The notes beneath the pieces were generated by a model. The model ran no database searches and was not told the origin of the DNA. It saw only the letters and a list, made by a program, of their open reading frames with translations. Of a DNA stretch of 64,000 nt, positions 1-12,144 are shown piece by piece. The stretch's first letter is position 1; every line of letters begins with the position of its first letter. The DNA is from Apostichopus japonicus (taxonomy: Eukaryota; Echinodermata; Holothuroidea; Aspidochirotida; Stichopodidae): assembly GCF_037975245.1 (NCBI RefSeq), contig NC_092568.1, positions 24,287,501-24,351,500 of the forward strand, in the 5' to 3' direction. The position numbers were made by a program, and so were the translations under genes.

Positions 1-852
1 AATTCTGTTCTTTTATTTATTTATTATTATTATTTGGTTATTCATAGTGCATAAAGCAAGTTAAGGTCTCCACTAGTTAACTAGATACTGTATATATCTA
101 ATCTTTTCCTAGATCTGTACACACATTATATACTTAATTATCATGGTTGTCATTACATACTTAATTGTCATATCCCATCAACTCAGTTTGAAACAGACAG
201 CTATGGATAAAATATTTTAAAATTCATACAAAATCACAAAATGAGATGAAGACATGAAATTTCAGTATGGATAGAAACAATGATTGCAGGCCATTGCTTG
301 CCTCTGTTTTGCTATCTTGCTAGATGACACCAGACCCATGAATGGGTTTCACATGGAGAAAAGGAGGGTGGGGGAGAGGTAGGGGGCAGGGCATATATGC
401 CTATCCACAAGATCACATGTTATGCAACAAGCTATCCAAGTAGACTGGAAACATCTCCCATTATCATGTAAGGCCATCTGCTCATCATTTGTTCAAATGA
501 TCCAAACTTGGACACCAAAATAAATCGACTGATCGTGTTTTGGGACATTTTTGGCAGACCCCTTTGTTTCAATGCAAGGCTCATTGATTTGTGGTCCAAT
601 TTCAAAAGGTAGCAAAGTCAGTATACAGACTTACAGACAAGATAATTTTGTTGTATTTATCTGAGGTTGGGTTGGGAAGAGGGAAGGGAAAGGGGGGGGG
701 GAATATTCCCAACCCAATGGATCTGTAACATGATTTGGGATGGATAACATTCACAGATCTATACTGTTGATTGAGAGGCACAGACAAAGAGCAAATTAAG
801 GAATAATGATAATATTTAAGGAATTATCTTTGTCAGGAGAAGTATGACGTAC
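1..852 (-). other. Intron of the PKC gene, left part, running off the window
   Basis: No kinase-domain or hinge exon was recognised here. The stretch is AT-rich with G-rich runs on the plus strand at about 361-395 and 683-701, the latter nine or more G in a row. The short open frames show no family resemblance. Confidence 0.7.
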
Positions 853-986
853 CTTCTTTCTCCGTACAGAGAGTTTGTCTCCTGTCTGCCCTAGTAACGA
901 GAGGGCATCTGCTAGTTTCTTGGAGTCAATTCCACAGTTTGGTGCCACATTGTTTTCACACCTCTTGTGTATATTCATCTTGCAAG
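853..986 (-). CDS. PRKCE: Novel PKC epsilon-type, end of C1B and start of the hinge
   Basis: This 134-nt exon encodes [20 protein letters not shown], completing the C1B zinc ligands, then a segment ending [11 protein letters not shown] that corresponds to the beginning of the variable hinge. VAPNCG after C1B is characteristic of epsilon/eta PKCs. The codon split with the 1270 exon gives Pro (C|CT). The acceptor is CGTTACAG after a T-rich tract and the donor is GTACGT, ending in phase 0. Together with the preceding exon, C1B has the full H-X12-C-X2-C-X13-C-X2-C-X4-H-X2-C-X7-C signature. The remaining hinge and the kinase domain are expected further along the minus strand, outside the window. 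Confidence 0.95.
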
Positions 987-1269
987 CTGTAACGAAAAAG
1001 GACAAGAAAAAAAGCCACATAGCTATAACGCATACGTATCAGCAAAGAAACCTGATGGTGGGAAGGGGGAGGGGGTGGGGGAGGGGGAGGGGGAGGGGAG
1101 AGGGGGGTCAGATGAGATTCTGCACTGATCTAATCTCATGTGAAGGCAACATTTTCATAAAAAGGTGGGAAAGTAAGATTGATTGGATTGGAAATTAGGC
1201 AAACTAAATATGGCAACAGAGGACGCTTGTCAAACTTTAGGTGAAAGAGGAAGTTAAAGGTGAACTTAC
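987..1269 (-). other. Short 283-nt intron with G-rich simple repeat
   Basis: Bounded by GTAAGT and TTACAG in the sense direction. Positions about 1060-1108 hold a GGGGGA-type repeat on the plus (template) strand, i.e. a C-rich tract in the transcript, about 70 nt upstream of the acceptor. The rest is unremarkable. Confidence 0.75.
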
Positions 1270-1411
1270 GACTGCATTGTAGACCTTGTTTAAACATCCC
1301 ATATAGTAGGGATCCACAGTGGTCACAGAATGTTGGCTTCTTATAACTATGGACTTCAAATCGATGCGGCATGTTGATACTGAACCTCTGCGATAGAGGA
1401 TCCTGGTTGTT
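1270..1411 (-). CDS. PRKCE: Novel PKC epsilon-type, first two-thirds of C1B
   Basis: This 142-nt exon encodes linker [13 protein letters not shown], then MPHRF and [21 protein letters not shown], i.e. the C1B diacylglycerol/phorbol-binding domain. The phorbol-loop residues Pro, Gly and Gln are kept. The residue after GSLL is Tyr (TAT at 1303-1301), the state typical of conventional PKCs, instead of the Trp expected in novel PKCs. The acceptor is TCTCTCAG and the donor is GTAAGT, phase 0 to phase 1. The first 11 exon bases and the acceptor lie inside a 273-bp tandem duplication, so a second identical acceptor occurs at 1685-1686. Using it would add sequence that reaches an in-frame stop, so the inner acceptor is the functional one. 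The next intron is only 283 nt. Confidence 0.94.
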
Positions 1412-1947
1412 CTGAGAGAAGGACGGTGAAAGACTTTTGGTAAAATATGAAAGTTGGAGTCTTGACATTGACACAAGAATTACTTAACTGCTTTTATTTC
1501 AGAAGCAAAAAGGGAGAGAGGGAGTTTCTTGTAAATGACAAACATGTGGGTATTGAAATATGAAAGTTGATACAATATAAAATAATCATAAATTTAATAA
1601 TTACTTTTTAATTGAGCTCCACAACATTTAAACTACCAAATTGAAAGTTTGAAGATTTGCATGCATGAATATGTCCTGGTTGTTCTGAGAGAAGGACGGT
1701 GAAAGACTTTTGGTAAAATATGAAAGTTGGAGTCTTGACATTGACACAAGAATTACTTAACTGCTTTTATTTCAGAAGCAAAAAGGGAGAGAGGGAGTTT
1801 CTTGTAAATGACAAACATGTGTGTATTGAAATATGAAAGTTGATACAATATAAAATAATCATAAATTTAATAATTACTTTTTAATTGAGCTCCACAACAT
1901 TTAAACTACCAAATTGAAAGTTTGAAGATTTGCAATGCATGAATATG
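1401..1947. repeat. Tandem duplication, two copies of about 273 bp
   Basis: Copy 1 is 1401-1673 and copy 2 is 1674-1947. They differ at only about two places: one G/T substitution (GTGGGTATT versus GTGTGTATT) and one extra A near the end. The duplicated block starts inside the first 11 bases of the C1B exon and includes its acceptor and about 260 bp of upstream intron. Near identity indicates a recent event or an assembly/haplotype artefact. Confidence 0.95.
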
Positions 1948-4900
1948 TCACAATGGTGGACACAGATTAGGTCTAGAAAGTCATCCAGCACTGAACATCA
2001 AACAGAACTGAAAGAATTTTTTTCTAAATATATTGCTGGCTTGTGTCCACCATACCTCTTAAATGTTTAATCCCACAATAGCTCAAATTGATTTCTTTCT
2101 TTTTGGGTAGGAGTGGGAGGTGGGGGGGGGGGGGGAGGTACCATCACTTGCAACTGGAATAACATTATTTAAATTAGAGCACTAATGGTACAGAGACTTA
2201 TACCCTCAGTGGAATCACACTCAACATTTTGTGTATAGAGACCGGTAGAGACCAGTGACATGAATATCAAATGACCCTACAGAGGAGGACTTGGTCTTCT
2301 GGTTCTGAGCACACCAAAGCAGCTACTATATATACTCAACATTCCCTCATATAAGTAACATTTATGTTTATAAGGATTTACACTTGTCCTTATTCTAGTT
2401 GTCAACCTTTAACCCCTGTCTCTCAACTGACCCTTAACCTCACAATCACAAGGAAACCTCAACAGCTTATTTATGGATTCATTTCATGAAGCTGCAGTAT
2501 GCAACAAGAATAAATATACAGTATTTAAAACTAATCTGTATGCTGGTATAAACTACAAAGAATTTGAAAAGAAATACAATGATTTCTTTTTGTTTTGTTT
2601 TTTCAACCAGCATATGAGATATAGATACACATTAAATTTGATGGTACCTCGGGAAAGAGTTTTTTAAAGGGGAAACAACATGCCACTATACTTTGGGTTC
2701 AACTTATTCTCTCATAAGATTGTTCGAATTTTGATGATATATTTTTGTACGAAAAGACCCACTGAGGCCTCCATAGACTACTGATGCATTCCCAAAACAT
2801 TAATGTCTGCTGCTAAGAAATGCCTGAGGTAATTAATCTCTCTGTAGAGAAAATGTGACAACCAGTTGAATATTCATACACTAAAAAGGAATTTACTGTA
2901 TGACCTTATCTCCATAGTAACAACAAGCTTGTTAACATCTGTTGCTTTGATTTATAACATTCATAAATATCACAAACTATGGTATTGCATGTGTAGTAGG
3001 TGCTGCTCTCAAAATGACAAGCTTATAGCATTACTTGGCACATTATGTGAAGTATAGATTTAAATAGCTTATGATCACTTGACTTAAGAAAATCACACAT
3101 CTATCTGTTAGCAACTAATACAGCCAATGCACTGTATATATACTGAAAGATTCCCACTTTGAAATTTTAGTTTTTTAAAAGATAACCCAAACCATACATG
3201 GTTCTCATTTGCTGAATTTTACAATCTGAACCTTTTGAGTGTTAAAAGTACATTTAGTGAAGTTTCATATGTTGTATGCTATAGTTGACTCTAAGTACTT
3301 AAAATTGTTAATGTTATTATGGGCCAGAGTTATGGCAACATAAAACTTCTTTGCACGGCTACCATGGGGATATATGGACGAGGTAAGCAAAAAAGTGACC
3401 AGGAAATATATCATTAATACACAATATTGTCTACAAGTTATAAGTTTGAACTTGGTTAAGATATAAAGACTTTGGACACATATATATGCAAACACACATT
3501 TAATATTACGAATTCTCTTCCAATCTGTTGTGGTCTAAGTTGACATTCATAATTTCTGGTGTGATTTTGAAGTATATTAAACTGATCAGAAGACATCTAA
3601 TGTGCCTTTATAAATGTACATGTGCAAATGGTTCCATCAGATTGTTGCAAGTTCAACCCAAAATGCAGCTTTTAGGCCATTTAATTTTTACAAATACTTG
3701 GATATGCTAAAAAGAGACCCATGGTAGTTACAATCATCGGGCTGTTTCAAATAAACACATTATTAACTCTGAAACAAAATGCAGTAATTTTGATATCCAA
3801 TCTATTTAATGTGATGTACTATATTCCGTTTGTCATTTTCAACAAATTGCCTATAATTTTATCACATTTTTGGGGTCACACTGTGAGGTATTGGTGGACA
3901 ATTAAGAGCTATTTAACAGATAGTACTTTCACGTTCCTTTTAAGGAAACGCAAAACCCAACCATCATATTTTAGCTAATATGACAGATATCTTTGTGAAG
4001 AACAACTCCCCCTGACACATAGATGGGTCAATAATTAAATAAAAATACTCAGCAGTTATTTTTACAACGCTTAAGCGACCACAAATTTGGGAGAAGCCCG
4101 CAATGGCTTATGGATTACAACTCACACATCAGTTGGCTTCCAATTCAACATTTTAACTCAAATTTGGAATCTTTTCAATTTAAGAAAGTCATTTTGGATG
4201 GGAAAACCGTAGATTGCTCTTGGATGAAAAACCCACCTTACTATGACCCGGCCGGGTATCGAACCCGGAACCTCCCGATTGCTAAGCCTCATTGCTTCGA
4301 ATGCCACCGCCTTTATCCACTGGGCCGGCACAGCACCGGTTAATTGCCATTTCTTTCAATATCTTTCCATCAATGGTTAGGTACATGGAAATGCCACATT
4401 GTGATAAATTCCCCAATTCTGTCCTACAAACAACTTTTAAGTGTTTCAGAGAAAGGGAGTCATCCTTCTTTCCACAATTAGTGTTGATGTTGAAACATAC
4501 TGTAGGTAATAATTCTACAGGTGGGCATGTGTGTATGTGCGTATGTTTGCGTGTATGTATAATTGTCATGGCTGCAACTTACAGTGTGTCTATACGTGGA
4601 GCCATGAATGTCAATATTACTCTGGAAATACCCTCAAAAATGATTACTTACAGAATGAGAGAATTATTTGGTCAGGTTAATAATATCTGGTTAGCAAATA
4701 ATGTAAATTCAATCAAATTAAGGAGAAAATGACTAGCTATACCCTGGATCAGTGAAAGTATTTGCTGACTCACTTCACATCACAGGGATGGTAGCACCTA
4801 TCTATACGTAATACCTATTAATGTACACAACGGCATATCAACATATTCTCATACCTATAATACAAACACTGCAACGGCTCTCAGTTAGCTGTTTATATAC

Positions 4901-5749
4901 AGTGTACAAACTCTAGAAATCTGTTGTTTTTTTTGTGCACATATTCAGCTGTTTTTTTTTTCACTCAAAAGACATGGTCCTTATTAAAATTGTTTAGTTT
5001 GAAAATTACAAACATTTTAAAAGTTTACTTAATAATTTCCTTAGTATTACTGTGACTATCACGTCATCGTTTGTACTCACAATCATACATCCCATTCCAG
5101 TGATCATCTAACATCTGACAATACATACCATATAAACATTACCATGATTCTTTGTGCATGTATACAGACAGAAGTCTTTCTAGAAAAGTGTTAATTCACG
5201 CCAAATTTTACCAGTCACTTTTACATTTGAAAAGTCTCCTACTTGAAAGCACTTTTTTAAACAAATCCAAAACAATTTCCTCATGAGGTAACAATTCCTA
5301 TCCAACCATTTGTTTTGTACACTTTCAACATATAAAAGCTTGCAGTTTTGGTAAACTTTCCATGATATCAGGTATCAATTTATCATTTCCTCGATAAAAC
5401 CGACAAAATGAGTCTAGATAAACTGTTCATTTTTAACACACTGAGGGAAAACTTCTTCACGGGCATAACTATCAATATGCAGTAGGGATATCGAGAAAGC
5501 ATGTTATCCTTGACTATTGGTTAATATTAACCCTAACAACATAACCACTTATGCTCATTGAAAATTAAGGCAAATTTCCCATCCTCACACCCGCTTCCCT
5601 ACCCCCTTAGGAGTTAGGGGCACGGTTGATGGACAGAACACAGTTGTAAAAACATGTCCAAATGCAGAGACCAGATAATTTAACCTTAAACATTTATACA
5701 ACTATATTATGTAGGTTTATATTTACGAAGTGGTTAATTGTATACTTAC
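1412..5749 (-). other. Intron between the C1A-end and C1B exons
   Basis: About 4.3 kb. It holds the duplicated acceptor block (1412-1947), a poly-G run near 2121-2135, a tRNA-derived SINE at 4030-4342 and otherwise AT-rich sequence. No further exon was recognised. Confidence 0.75.
4030..4342 (-). mobile_element. tRNA-derived SINE, near full length
   Basis: Read on the minus strand, the head contains a tRNA-like A box (around 4326-4311, CCAGTGGATAAAGG) and a clear RNA polymerase III B box (GGGTTCGATACCC, 4266-4254). A body of about 200 bp follows, ending in an A/T-rich tail near 4030-4048. A second copy of the body without the tRNA head lies at 47009-47170. A head, unrelated body and simple tail is standard SINE architecture. 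I see no open protein. Exact ends and target-site duplication were not resolved. The family name is unknown to me. Confidence 0.78.
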
Positions 5750-5826
5750 CTCTTTCTTATCAAAGTGCCCCGGACATTTTGTTACCACTCCTACATGGCA
5801 TCGTTTATGTACGACTAGTGTGCAAA
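5750..5826 (-). CDS. PRKCE: Novel PKC epsilon-type, second half of C1A
   Basis: This 77-nt exon encodes CTLVVHKRCH, then VGVVTKCPG and a short linker FDKKE. It supplies the last Cys-X4-His-X2-Cys-X7-Cys zinc ligands of C1A. Joined to the two preceding exons, C1A reads H-X12-C-X2-C-X13-C-X2-C-X4-H-X2-C-X7-C with every ligand present. The acceptor is CTGACAG and the donor is GTAAGT. The exon runs from phase 1 to phase 0, matching the exon at 1411. The VVHKRCH core is near-invariant in epsilon/eta PKCs. The linker to C1B is short and differs from the vertebrate form, which is normal between phyla. Confidence 0.92.
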
Positions 5827-8800
5827 CTGTCAGGAAGGAAGGAGAGATATGGAGAAGTTGATGAGGATGAAAGTTAACTAGAGCACCAAAAGGTGCAGTA
5901 TCTCACACCAGATTTATCGTTGGACAAGTGTGTCTCAATGAATGAACCTATGGATGCCAAAACACAAACAAATTTGCGCTCCAGCATTCTTTTAAAACTT
6001 GGCCGCCTCCAGACACAACCGGAGACAGCCGAGTGATTGACTTGATGATGCGTTCTTAGTTGTATACTGCATTCTCTTAGTTTCGTGTGGCGAGATTTTG
6101 TGTAGTATGCACATACAGCGTTAAGCCTACATCTAATTTAGGCTAGCCTAGCTGTACGAAAATAGGGGTTCCCATCCTACCATCATACTAAGTTACACTA
6201 TAGACAAGATTTAACCCACAAATCTTGGGGAGATTTTTTGTTTCGTCCTTTGCAATGCGATTGCTTGATTTGGTGATGTTTTTCACTTTCTCTGAGTTTC
6301 AGCGGCCATGTGAAACCATATATGCAGACCTTGAAATTTGGGCTATTTAATATCTAAAATGCCAGTGGATTTCGCAGTCTAGCAAACAAACAGCCACTTT
6401 CATTGTTCTGTCAGTGGACACACACACATGATAAGTTGGTTAACATTCATCAGTCAAAAACTCAGTGCCGTTTCTGTACCCAACAAAAAGTCCTATATTA
6501 CTGCTTAACATCAGCAAATATTATTGCAAGGGCTGCTCTCATAATGCCTACATACAGTGATTGATGTATGTAGTCATTTGGGAAAATACCAGTGAGAACT
6601 TGATTTTACCCGGTACATTGCATTTTGAAGCATGTGGCTTAAATTGTGAAATTGTAAACCTCATACTTATCAACGAGTTTCAACTCACACACTGAGGATA
6701 ATGTCATCAATACCCAGTTTCGGTTTTTGTCTTGTATTTTTTTAATCCTGTAACAGTTTAACGGAATAGAAGATATATAACAGTGTGTCTGTTAGATTAC
6801 AGTAGCTGGGATGAAGAGTATCAGATATTACTCATAATCCAATGTTTCAAGTCTTGTTTAATGATGCGGGTATATACACATTTGTACACGTTTATATAAT
6901 ACCCAATATCTACGGCTGCCTCATGTACTGTGATTACCTTGGTAACGATCGACACGATCGGTACAAAATACTGTAGACAGTATTTGACTCATACTCATGT
7001 CATTGTACAATTTCAGGGTTTTTATGTGTGCACTTTAAATTTCATTTCCATGCAGACAGAATTTTCACCGTCCAGCAGCCGAGACTTACTCAATCACATC
7101 TATGTGGAATCGTACAGAAGCAAAAATGGTTCTTACAATAAGTCATGTTTTCAAGGTTTGTTTTGTTCCAGAATTTTGGGGGGAAAATGTTACTATCTGT
7201 AAAGTTTTATGACATAGACCTAGCTATATGAACCAAATGATACTTAACTAAGCTATCTCTTTATCTACAGTTAAAGGCCACTGTCAAATTATATCGTCCA
7301 ACATTTAAAACTGTAACTAGCCATAAAAGTAATTTCAAAAGTCCTTGACGATAACCGGAAAAATCCTGTAGACAATTTGTGTCTCTTTTCTTTGGTATAA
7401 CTGATGCACATGCACCGGATACGCAGTCATCCTATTAAGTCCAAGGTCTTTGGTTACGCCTACAAGAGTGTAAACAACACGTTTCCATCAAACCTGCTTA
7501 CAATTTTGACAGCAGAACACTGCGCAAATGGAGGTTTTGAACCAAAAGTGGAAGGAATACACCTTGAAAATAAACCTAACAAAATAACATTTTTTTCCCC
7601 CCCATTAATACATTAGAGAGATGAGAGATAATCAATGCATGTACCGTAAAACTCATCTCACTCTCAGTACAAGTGAGAACACAAGATGAGCATGTGATAC
7701 AACTCTTCAAAATGACTTGAAATTATTGTCACAGAAATACTAAAAGGATCATTGGACTTCTGAATCAGAGAACTTTATGCATACACTGCCCCAGACTGCT
7801 GAGTTCTATGTGTACGATATGACTGTAGTTTTATAGTACTATACATTATGAATTGCATTACATTTATTGAACTAAGGATTCACTTCTAGCAACCGTAACA
7901 TATACTCACAGCCGTTGGTTTCACATCACTAGATATTTCAACATATGACTAATTCCTGTATGGTTACTTGCTGTGAAATATTTGTACAGGTACAGTTAGT
8001 AATAATGAACCTCATAAAAAGTTGTGAGATATCTGGATTTATTTTTGATGTTACTTATCACAGCCATGATAGCTAAGGGGACTTAATGAAGCAAATATAT
8101 AATCACATGAAATTAAAGAGCATGACACTTTTGTTTTTCTTAAATAGTTTGCTTCTTTTTTCTTTCTAATATTATAGTTCCTTCAGTATCAATTAAAGCT
8201 AGGAGTAGAAATTTGATCTCTTTGTTAATACATTGTGAAATTTGATAACATTATCTTATAGATACAATTGACTCCAATAACGATAGAAAGAAAAAGCGAA
8301 ACTGTTTGGCAATATTGTTTCCTTTCCTGCAGATCAGGCCTGCCTGTACATTATAGACAATTGGGAGAGTTCAATACATGACACAATCCATCAGCATGTG
8401 TTATGTTATTTGTAGTACACCTTTCTCAAAGTCTGCAGACATTATGCGGGACTTCAATACACATGTTAATATATATGCATATATGCATCTGGGGTTGCAG
8501 ATCACACAAAGCATGACAGCCATATATATGCTGTGAAAGCAGCATACTCTACCATCAAAAGCATCATGCCAGTACTACATGCTATCATAATAACACTGTC
8601 ATTGAATTAATCTACTGATTTATCTCTTATTTGAAACTGAGGGATGGTTCTCTCTACCCTCAATTGCACTCCCAATAGGTTTTTGCTTGACTACACACAG
8701 AATAATACATGAATTCAGAATATAGCTGAGCCATAGTGTAGCTGGCCTCCCTTTCCAGAACTTGACACAATCTTATAAATGTGCAATTTTTCAATGAAAT

Positions 8801-9429
8801 AAACTAACCAGTTGTTTACAGACAATATTTTCAGTAGATTTCAGTATTTCTGAAGGCCGCAAGAAAAGAAACAGACATTTGTAAGAGGCAATTGTAAGAG
8901 CAGAACTATTGTATTTTTTGCATTATTTGATATAAAATGATTGCTTGTGATTCATCCAAACTCAATCTTAACTGTGGTTGCTTGCCCATTTTGCAAGTCT
9001 TTAGTGTGCTCACATCTTCTGGAGTTCAAATTTCAAATATCAGTTTTTACCATCAGAACCAAAAATGACTCAACCTACTGACAAATACCCAGAACTAGAG
9101 AATGAGCTCATACTGACACTGACTGCTATGTGTTAGAAAATGTTAGAGAAATTATATCTAGTGTAACATCCAAATATGTGATAACAGATGAAGGATAAGA
9201 CCTAGGCTTATACTTTGTAGTGAGTCTTATATGATAGGCTATTGCGATAACTTTTAACATACTGTATATAAACCTTTCCCATAAGGCTAAATTGCTAAGA
9301 CTTTCAATGGATCTAAATAATTCCAACTGAATCGCATCGCATCTAGCCTTTCACATAACTGAAAATAAGTTATGAATAGTATGAAATATTAAATTATGAA
9401 ATAATGAATACAAACTGGGATTTTCTTAC
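5827..9429 (-). other. Intron within the C1A coding region
   Basis: About 3.6 kb, AT-rich, with no exon, mobile element or tandem array that I can support. Short open frames such as the one at 6930-7202 on the plus strand show no recognisable family. Confidence 0.65.
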
Positions 9430-9461
9430 CTTGACACTGGTAAGCTTGCTTCATTAGCCCC
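9430..9461 (-). CDS. PRKCE: Novel PKC epsilon-type, 32-nt micro-exon in C1A
   Basis: This 32-nt micro-exon completes the split Trp codon and encodes GLMKQAYQCQ, the middle of the C1A domain including the third zinc-binding Cys. It is flanked by CTCTCAG and GTAAGA and runs from phase 2 to phase 1, fitting both neighbours. C1A binds diacylglycerol and two zinc ions. The spacing between the second and third Cys is 13 residues, one fewer than I recall for vertebrate epsilon. The residue after the conserved Gln is Ala (GCT at 9445-9443), where C1 domains usually have Gly. It is too short to be found by ORF length alone. It was identified by the neighbouring exons, the phase match and the KQxYQC pattern. 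Confidence 0.9.
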
Positions 9462-10732
9462 CTGAGAGAGAAAACAAAGAATTGAAGAAAGTGATACTTG
9501 ATTACAATCAAACAATAACAACACAATGACCAACATGGCAATTACCATTAAACCTGAAATATATCTTATATACAGGAAAAAAAAACTGTTATGAAAGAGA
9601 GTTGCATAAATCTTATGACACAAAATCATTTGAAAGGGAGCATACCCAGAAAAAAAAGATGAAATATTTCAATAAGACAGTAGTGAATCATTCACTTTGT
9701 TTACTGTAAGTGAAATGTTTTGCTTTTGTTGCAATCAACAATTACCATTAGCTGCCATCAGCCATCACCACACTGTTTAAAGTTATATCTGCTTAAATTT
9801 CAAGTAATGCACCATTTTAGGAGAGAAATAACAGAGATGAACAGGTTTCCCAACTATATACACTTGGATGATTCATTCATACTTTCATTCAACATTGATT
9901 ATATATGCAAGAAACATTGACTGTTTACTTCTGTTCCACTGTCACAAAAAAAAAATATTAGAGAGAAGGGAATCGGGTGTTGGGCGAATGGTAATAGTCC
10001 CCAAAAAGCAGGCGATGCCCTAAAGTGAGGGCGCAGTGCTGAAATGTTCCAAATCATGTAGTTAAGGTACATAGGAAGTAAAATGGAGACAGGTATGAGT
10101 GTAGTGAAGTAAATTAAATTAAATAATTCTTGATTTATATGGTACACTACTACACTGCATGCAACAGTCAACCACATGTGAATGTAATATTCTCAGACAA
10201 TATATGCGCTAGTGATCAAGTATGGAAAAGTAATTCATTAACATATTTCTTTTCATGGAATTTTTCAAATAGGTTACTATATAGCGAATTTACAATTTAA
10301 ATCAACTGAACATTGTTAATAAATGTAGTTTAATTGATCACAATTTTCCATTACAGTACAACCACAGGAACCATGAGTACAAAGACAATTCCCCATAAAG
10401 TTCACTGACTGAAGTATTTGCATGTTATGATGCTTACCTGTCTCACCAATACTATCCCACTTCAACGTCAGTCTATCTGATCATCATAAATTGGTATTAA
10501 AATTAACTTTTTAGACTTTCCTTGCCTGACCGTTACATCTCAGTTATCTCACACATCAATCCTCTCCCAAATCGATGGCTCTTAATTTCTGCAAGCATGA
10601 TCTCTGAGGGTTTCTTATCATCCTGTTTGTTTTTTTGTTTTTGTTTTTACCTCCATTTTGATGGTCATAAGTTAGGTGACATACAACTGCCACTCAGATG
10701 TCAAGGATAAACTTAGATTTGCTTAACCTCAA

Positions 10733-10865
10733 GTAAATAAGAACTATTGGTGAACACGATGTAGTCCTACAGGTCAAAGCAGCACATGAATAGTAAATAA
10801 GTAAAAACTATTGGTGCACACAATGTAGACCCACAGGTCAAAGCAGCACATGCATGAATAGTAAA
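10733..10865. repeat. Two-copy direct repeat of about 65 bp
   Basis: Two adjacent diverged copies share AACTATTGGTG, then GTAG..C.CAGGTC and AAAGCAGCACATG, each ending with GAATAGTAAAT or its equivalent. It is a local tandem duplication with several substitutions and small indels, so it is older than the one at 1401. Confidence 0.85.
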
Positions 10866-12144
10866 TGTACTGAAGGTCATCTTAAGTTTGATGGCGTAGT
10901 TAAAAAAGTATCCTTGAAAATACTGGCCCTTTTCGTTTTGCCCAGAAATGATGAGTTTCAATCAGCATTTATTTATCAACATTTTAACAGCCAGAACTAG
11001 AAACTGTCTGCAGTTTTGAAGCAACCAATTAACAGACACATGGTGGAAACTTTAAATTTAATAACTTCAGAAGTGAGTGGAAGAGATATTATGCTTTCCT
11101 ATTCAGATTGCAGACTATAGAGAATTCTTCCAAAGATTCAGCTTTAATGTGGAATGGAAGAAAGAACTGATATTATTAAAAAAAATTCTCCTTTATCCAA
11201 TTTACAATATAAACTTCTGTTCTCGTTCCCATTGACCTTAACAAATAATGAGACGGCAAAAAAAAAAAAAAAACATTGCAGGGGAGCCTGACGTCAACAC
11301 CCGGGACAAGAAAGTTTATTATAACTGATTCACAGACCGTGACTTAACAAGAGATCCCAAAACTGCAAATAATATATTGCAGTAATTCATAGGAACAGTT
11401 AGGAACAAACAAATAGTTAAGAACAAAGAGAGGTAAACTGAGAAAACAGAATAGGTACTTTCCCTTTGACATACCGTTAGTAATATTAAAAAAAATACTT
11501 TGCTCTTCGTGACTTCCAGATTTCTGTTATCACACAAACAGATACCATGATCACAAATTACACAGAATGACTACTGTACTTTGGGTACAGTGTTTCACAG
11601 GCATGCAAAACTTTCAAGGAAGTACATCCAAGTTGTAAACATGTTTGCTGAAGCTGCCAAGAAGGGAGGCATATATTTATTTTATCCTTTCCTTTTCCCA
11701 ATCCTAATCCCAATTTACAGCAGCCACAACAACACTGTTGTGTCTGGCTTCTTAGTGTGATTCTTAACTTTAGATAGAAGATGAAATGAAATCCTGACTG
11801 TTTATCATGATCAATTTAATGAGATCCCAAAGTATTTGATTCTTCTTTAAAGATATCGAGGCTAATCAAAACAGGGTCATGGCAAATTAGGTCTTTTGCT
11901 TTTACAAAGAAAGAGAGTATAGGGATGCATGGAATAAAAAAAACAAGGCCCGGTAAATTAATAAAGAAGTCAAAGAGTTAAACAAGTACACAAGGTATAG
12001 TTTTGTTTTTAGATCAAAGGACATGGTCCAGTTTCTCTTTGTCTTTACTTTTGTTTAGTTTATGTCACATTGTCTATTGAAACAATGAATTGTAGAATTG
12101 TATCACTTAAACTGATATTTTTGCATTTTAAATTTAACCAACAA

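Noticed and set aside
1674-1684. Second copy of the C1B exon
   Set aside because: Only the first 11 exon bases and the acceptor are duplicated. The reading frame then hits a stop.
4254-4342. tRNA gene
   Set aside because: A and B boxes are present, but the sequence does not close into a tRNA acceptor stem and is fused to a body found elsewhere, so it is a SINE head.
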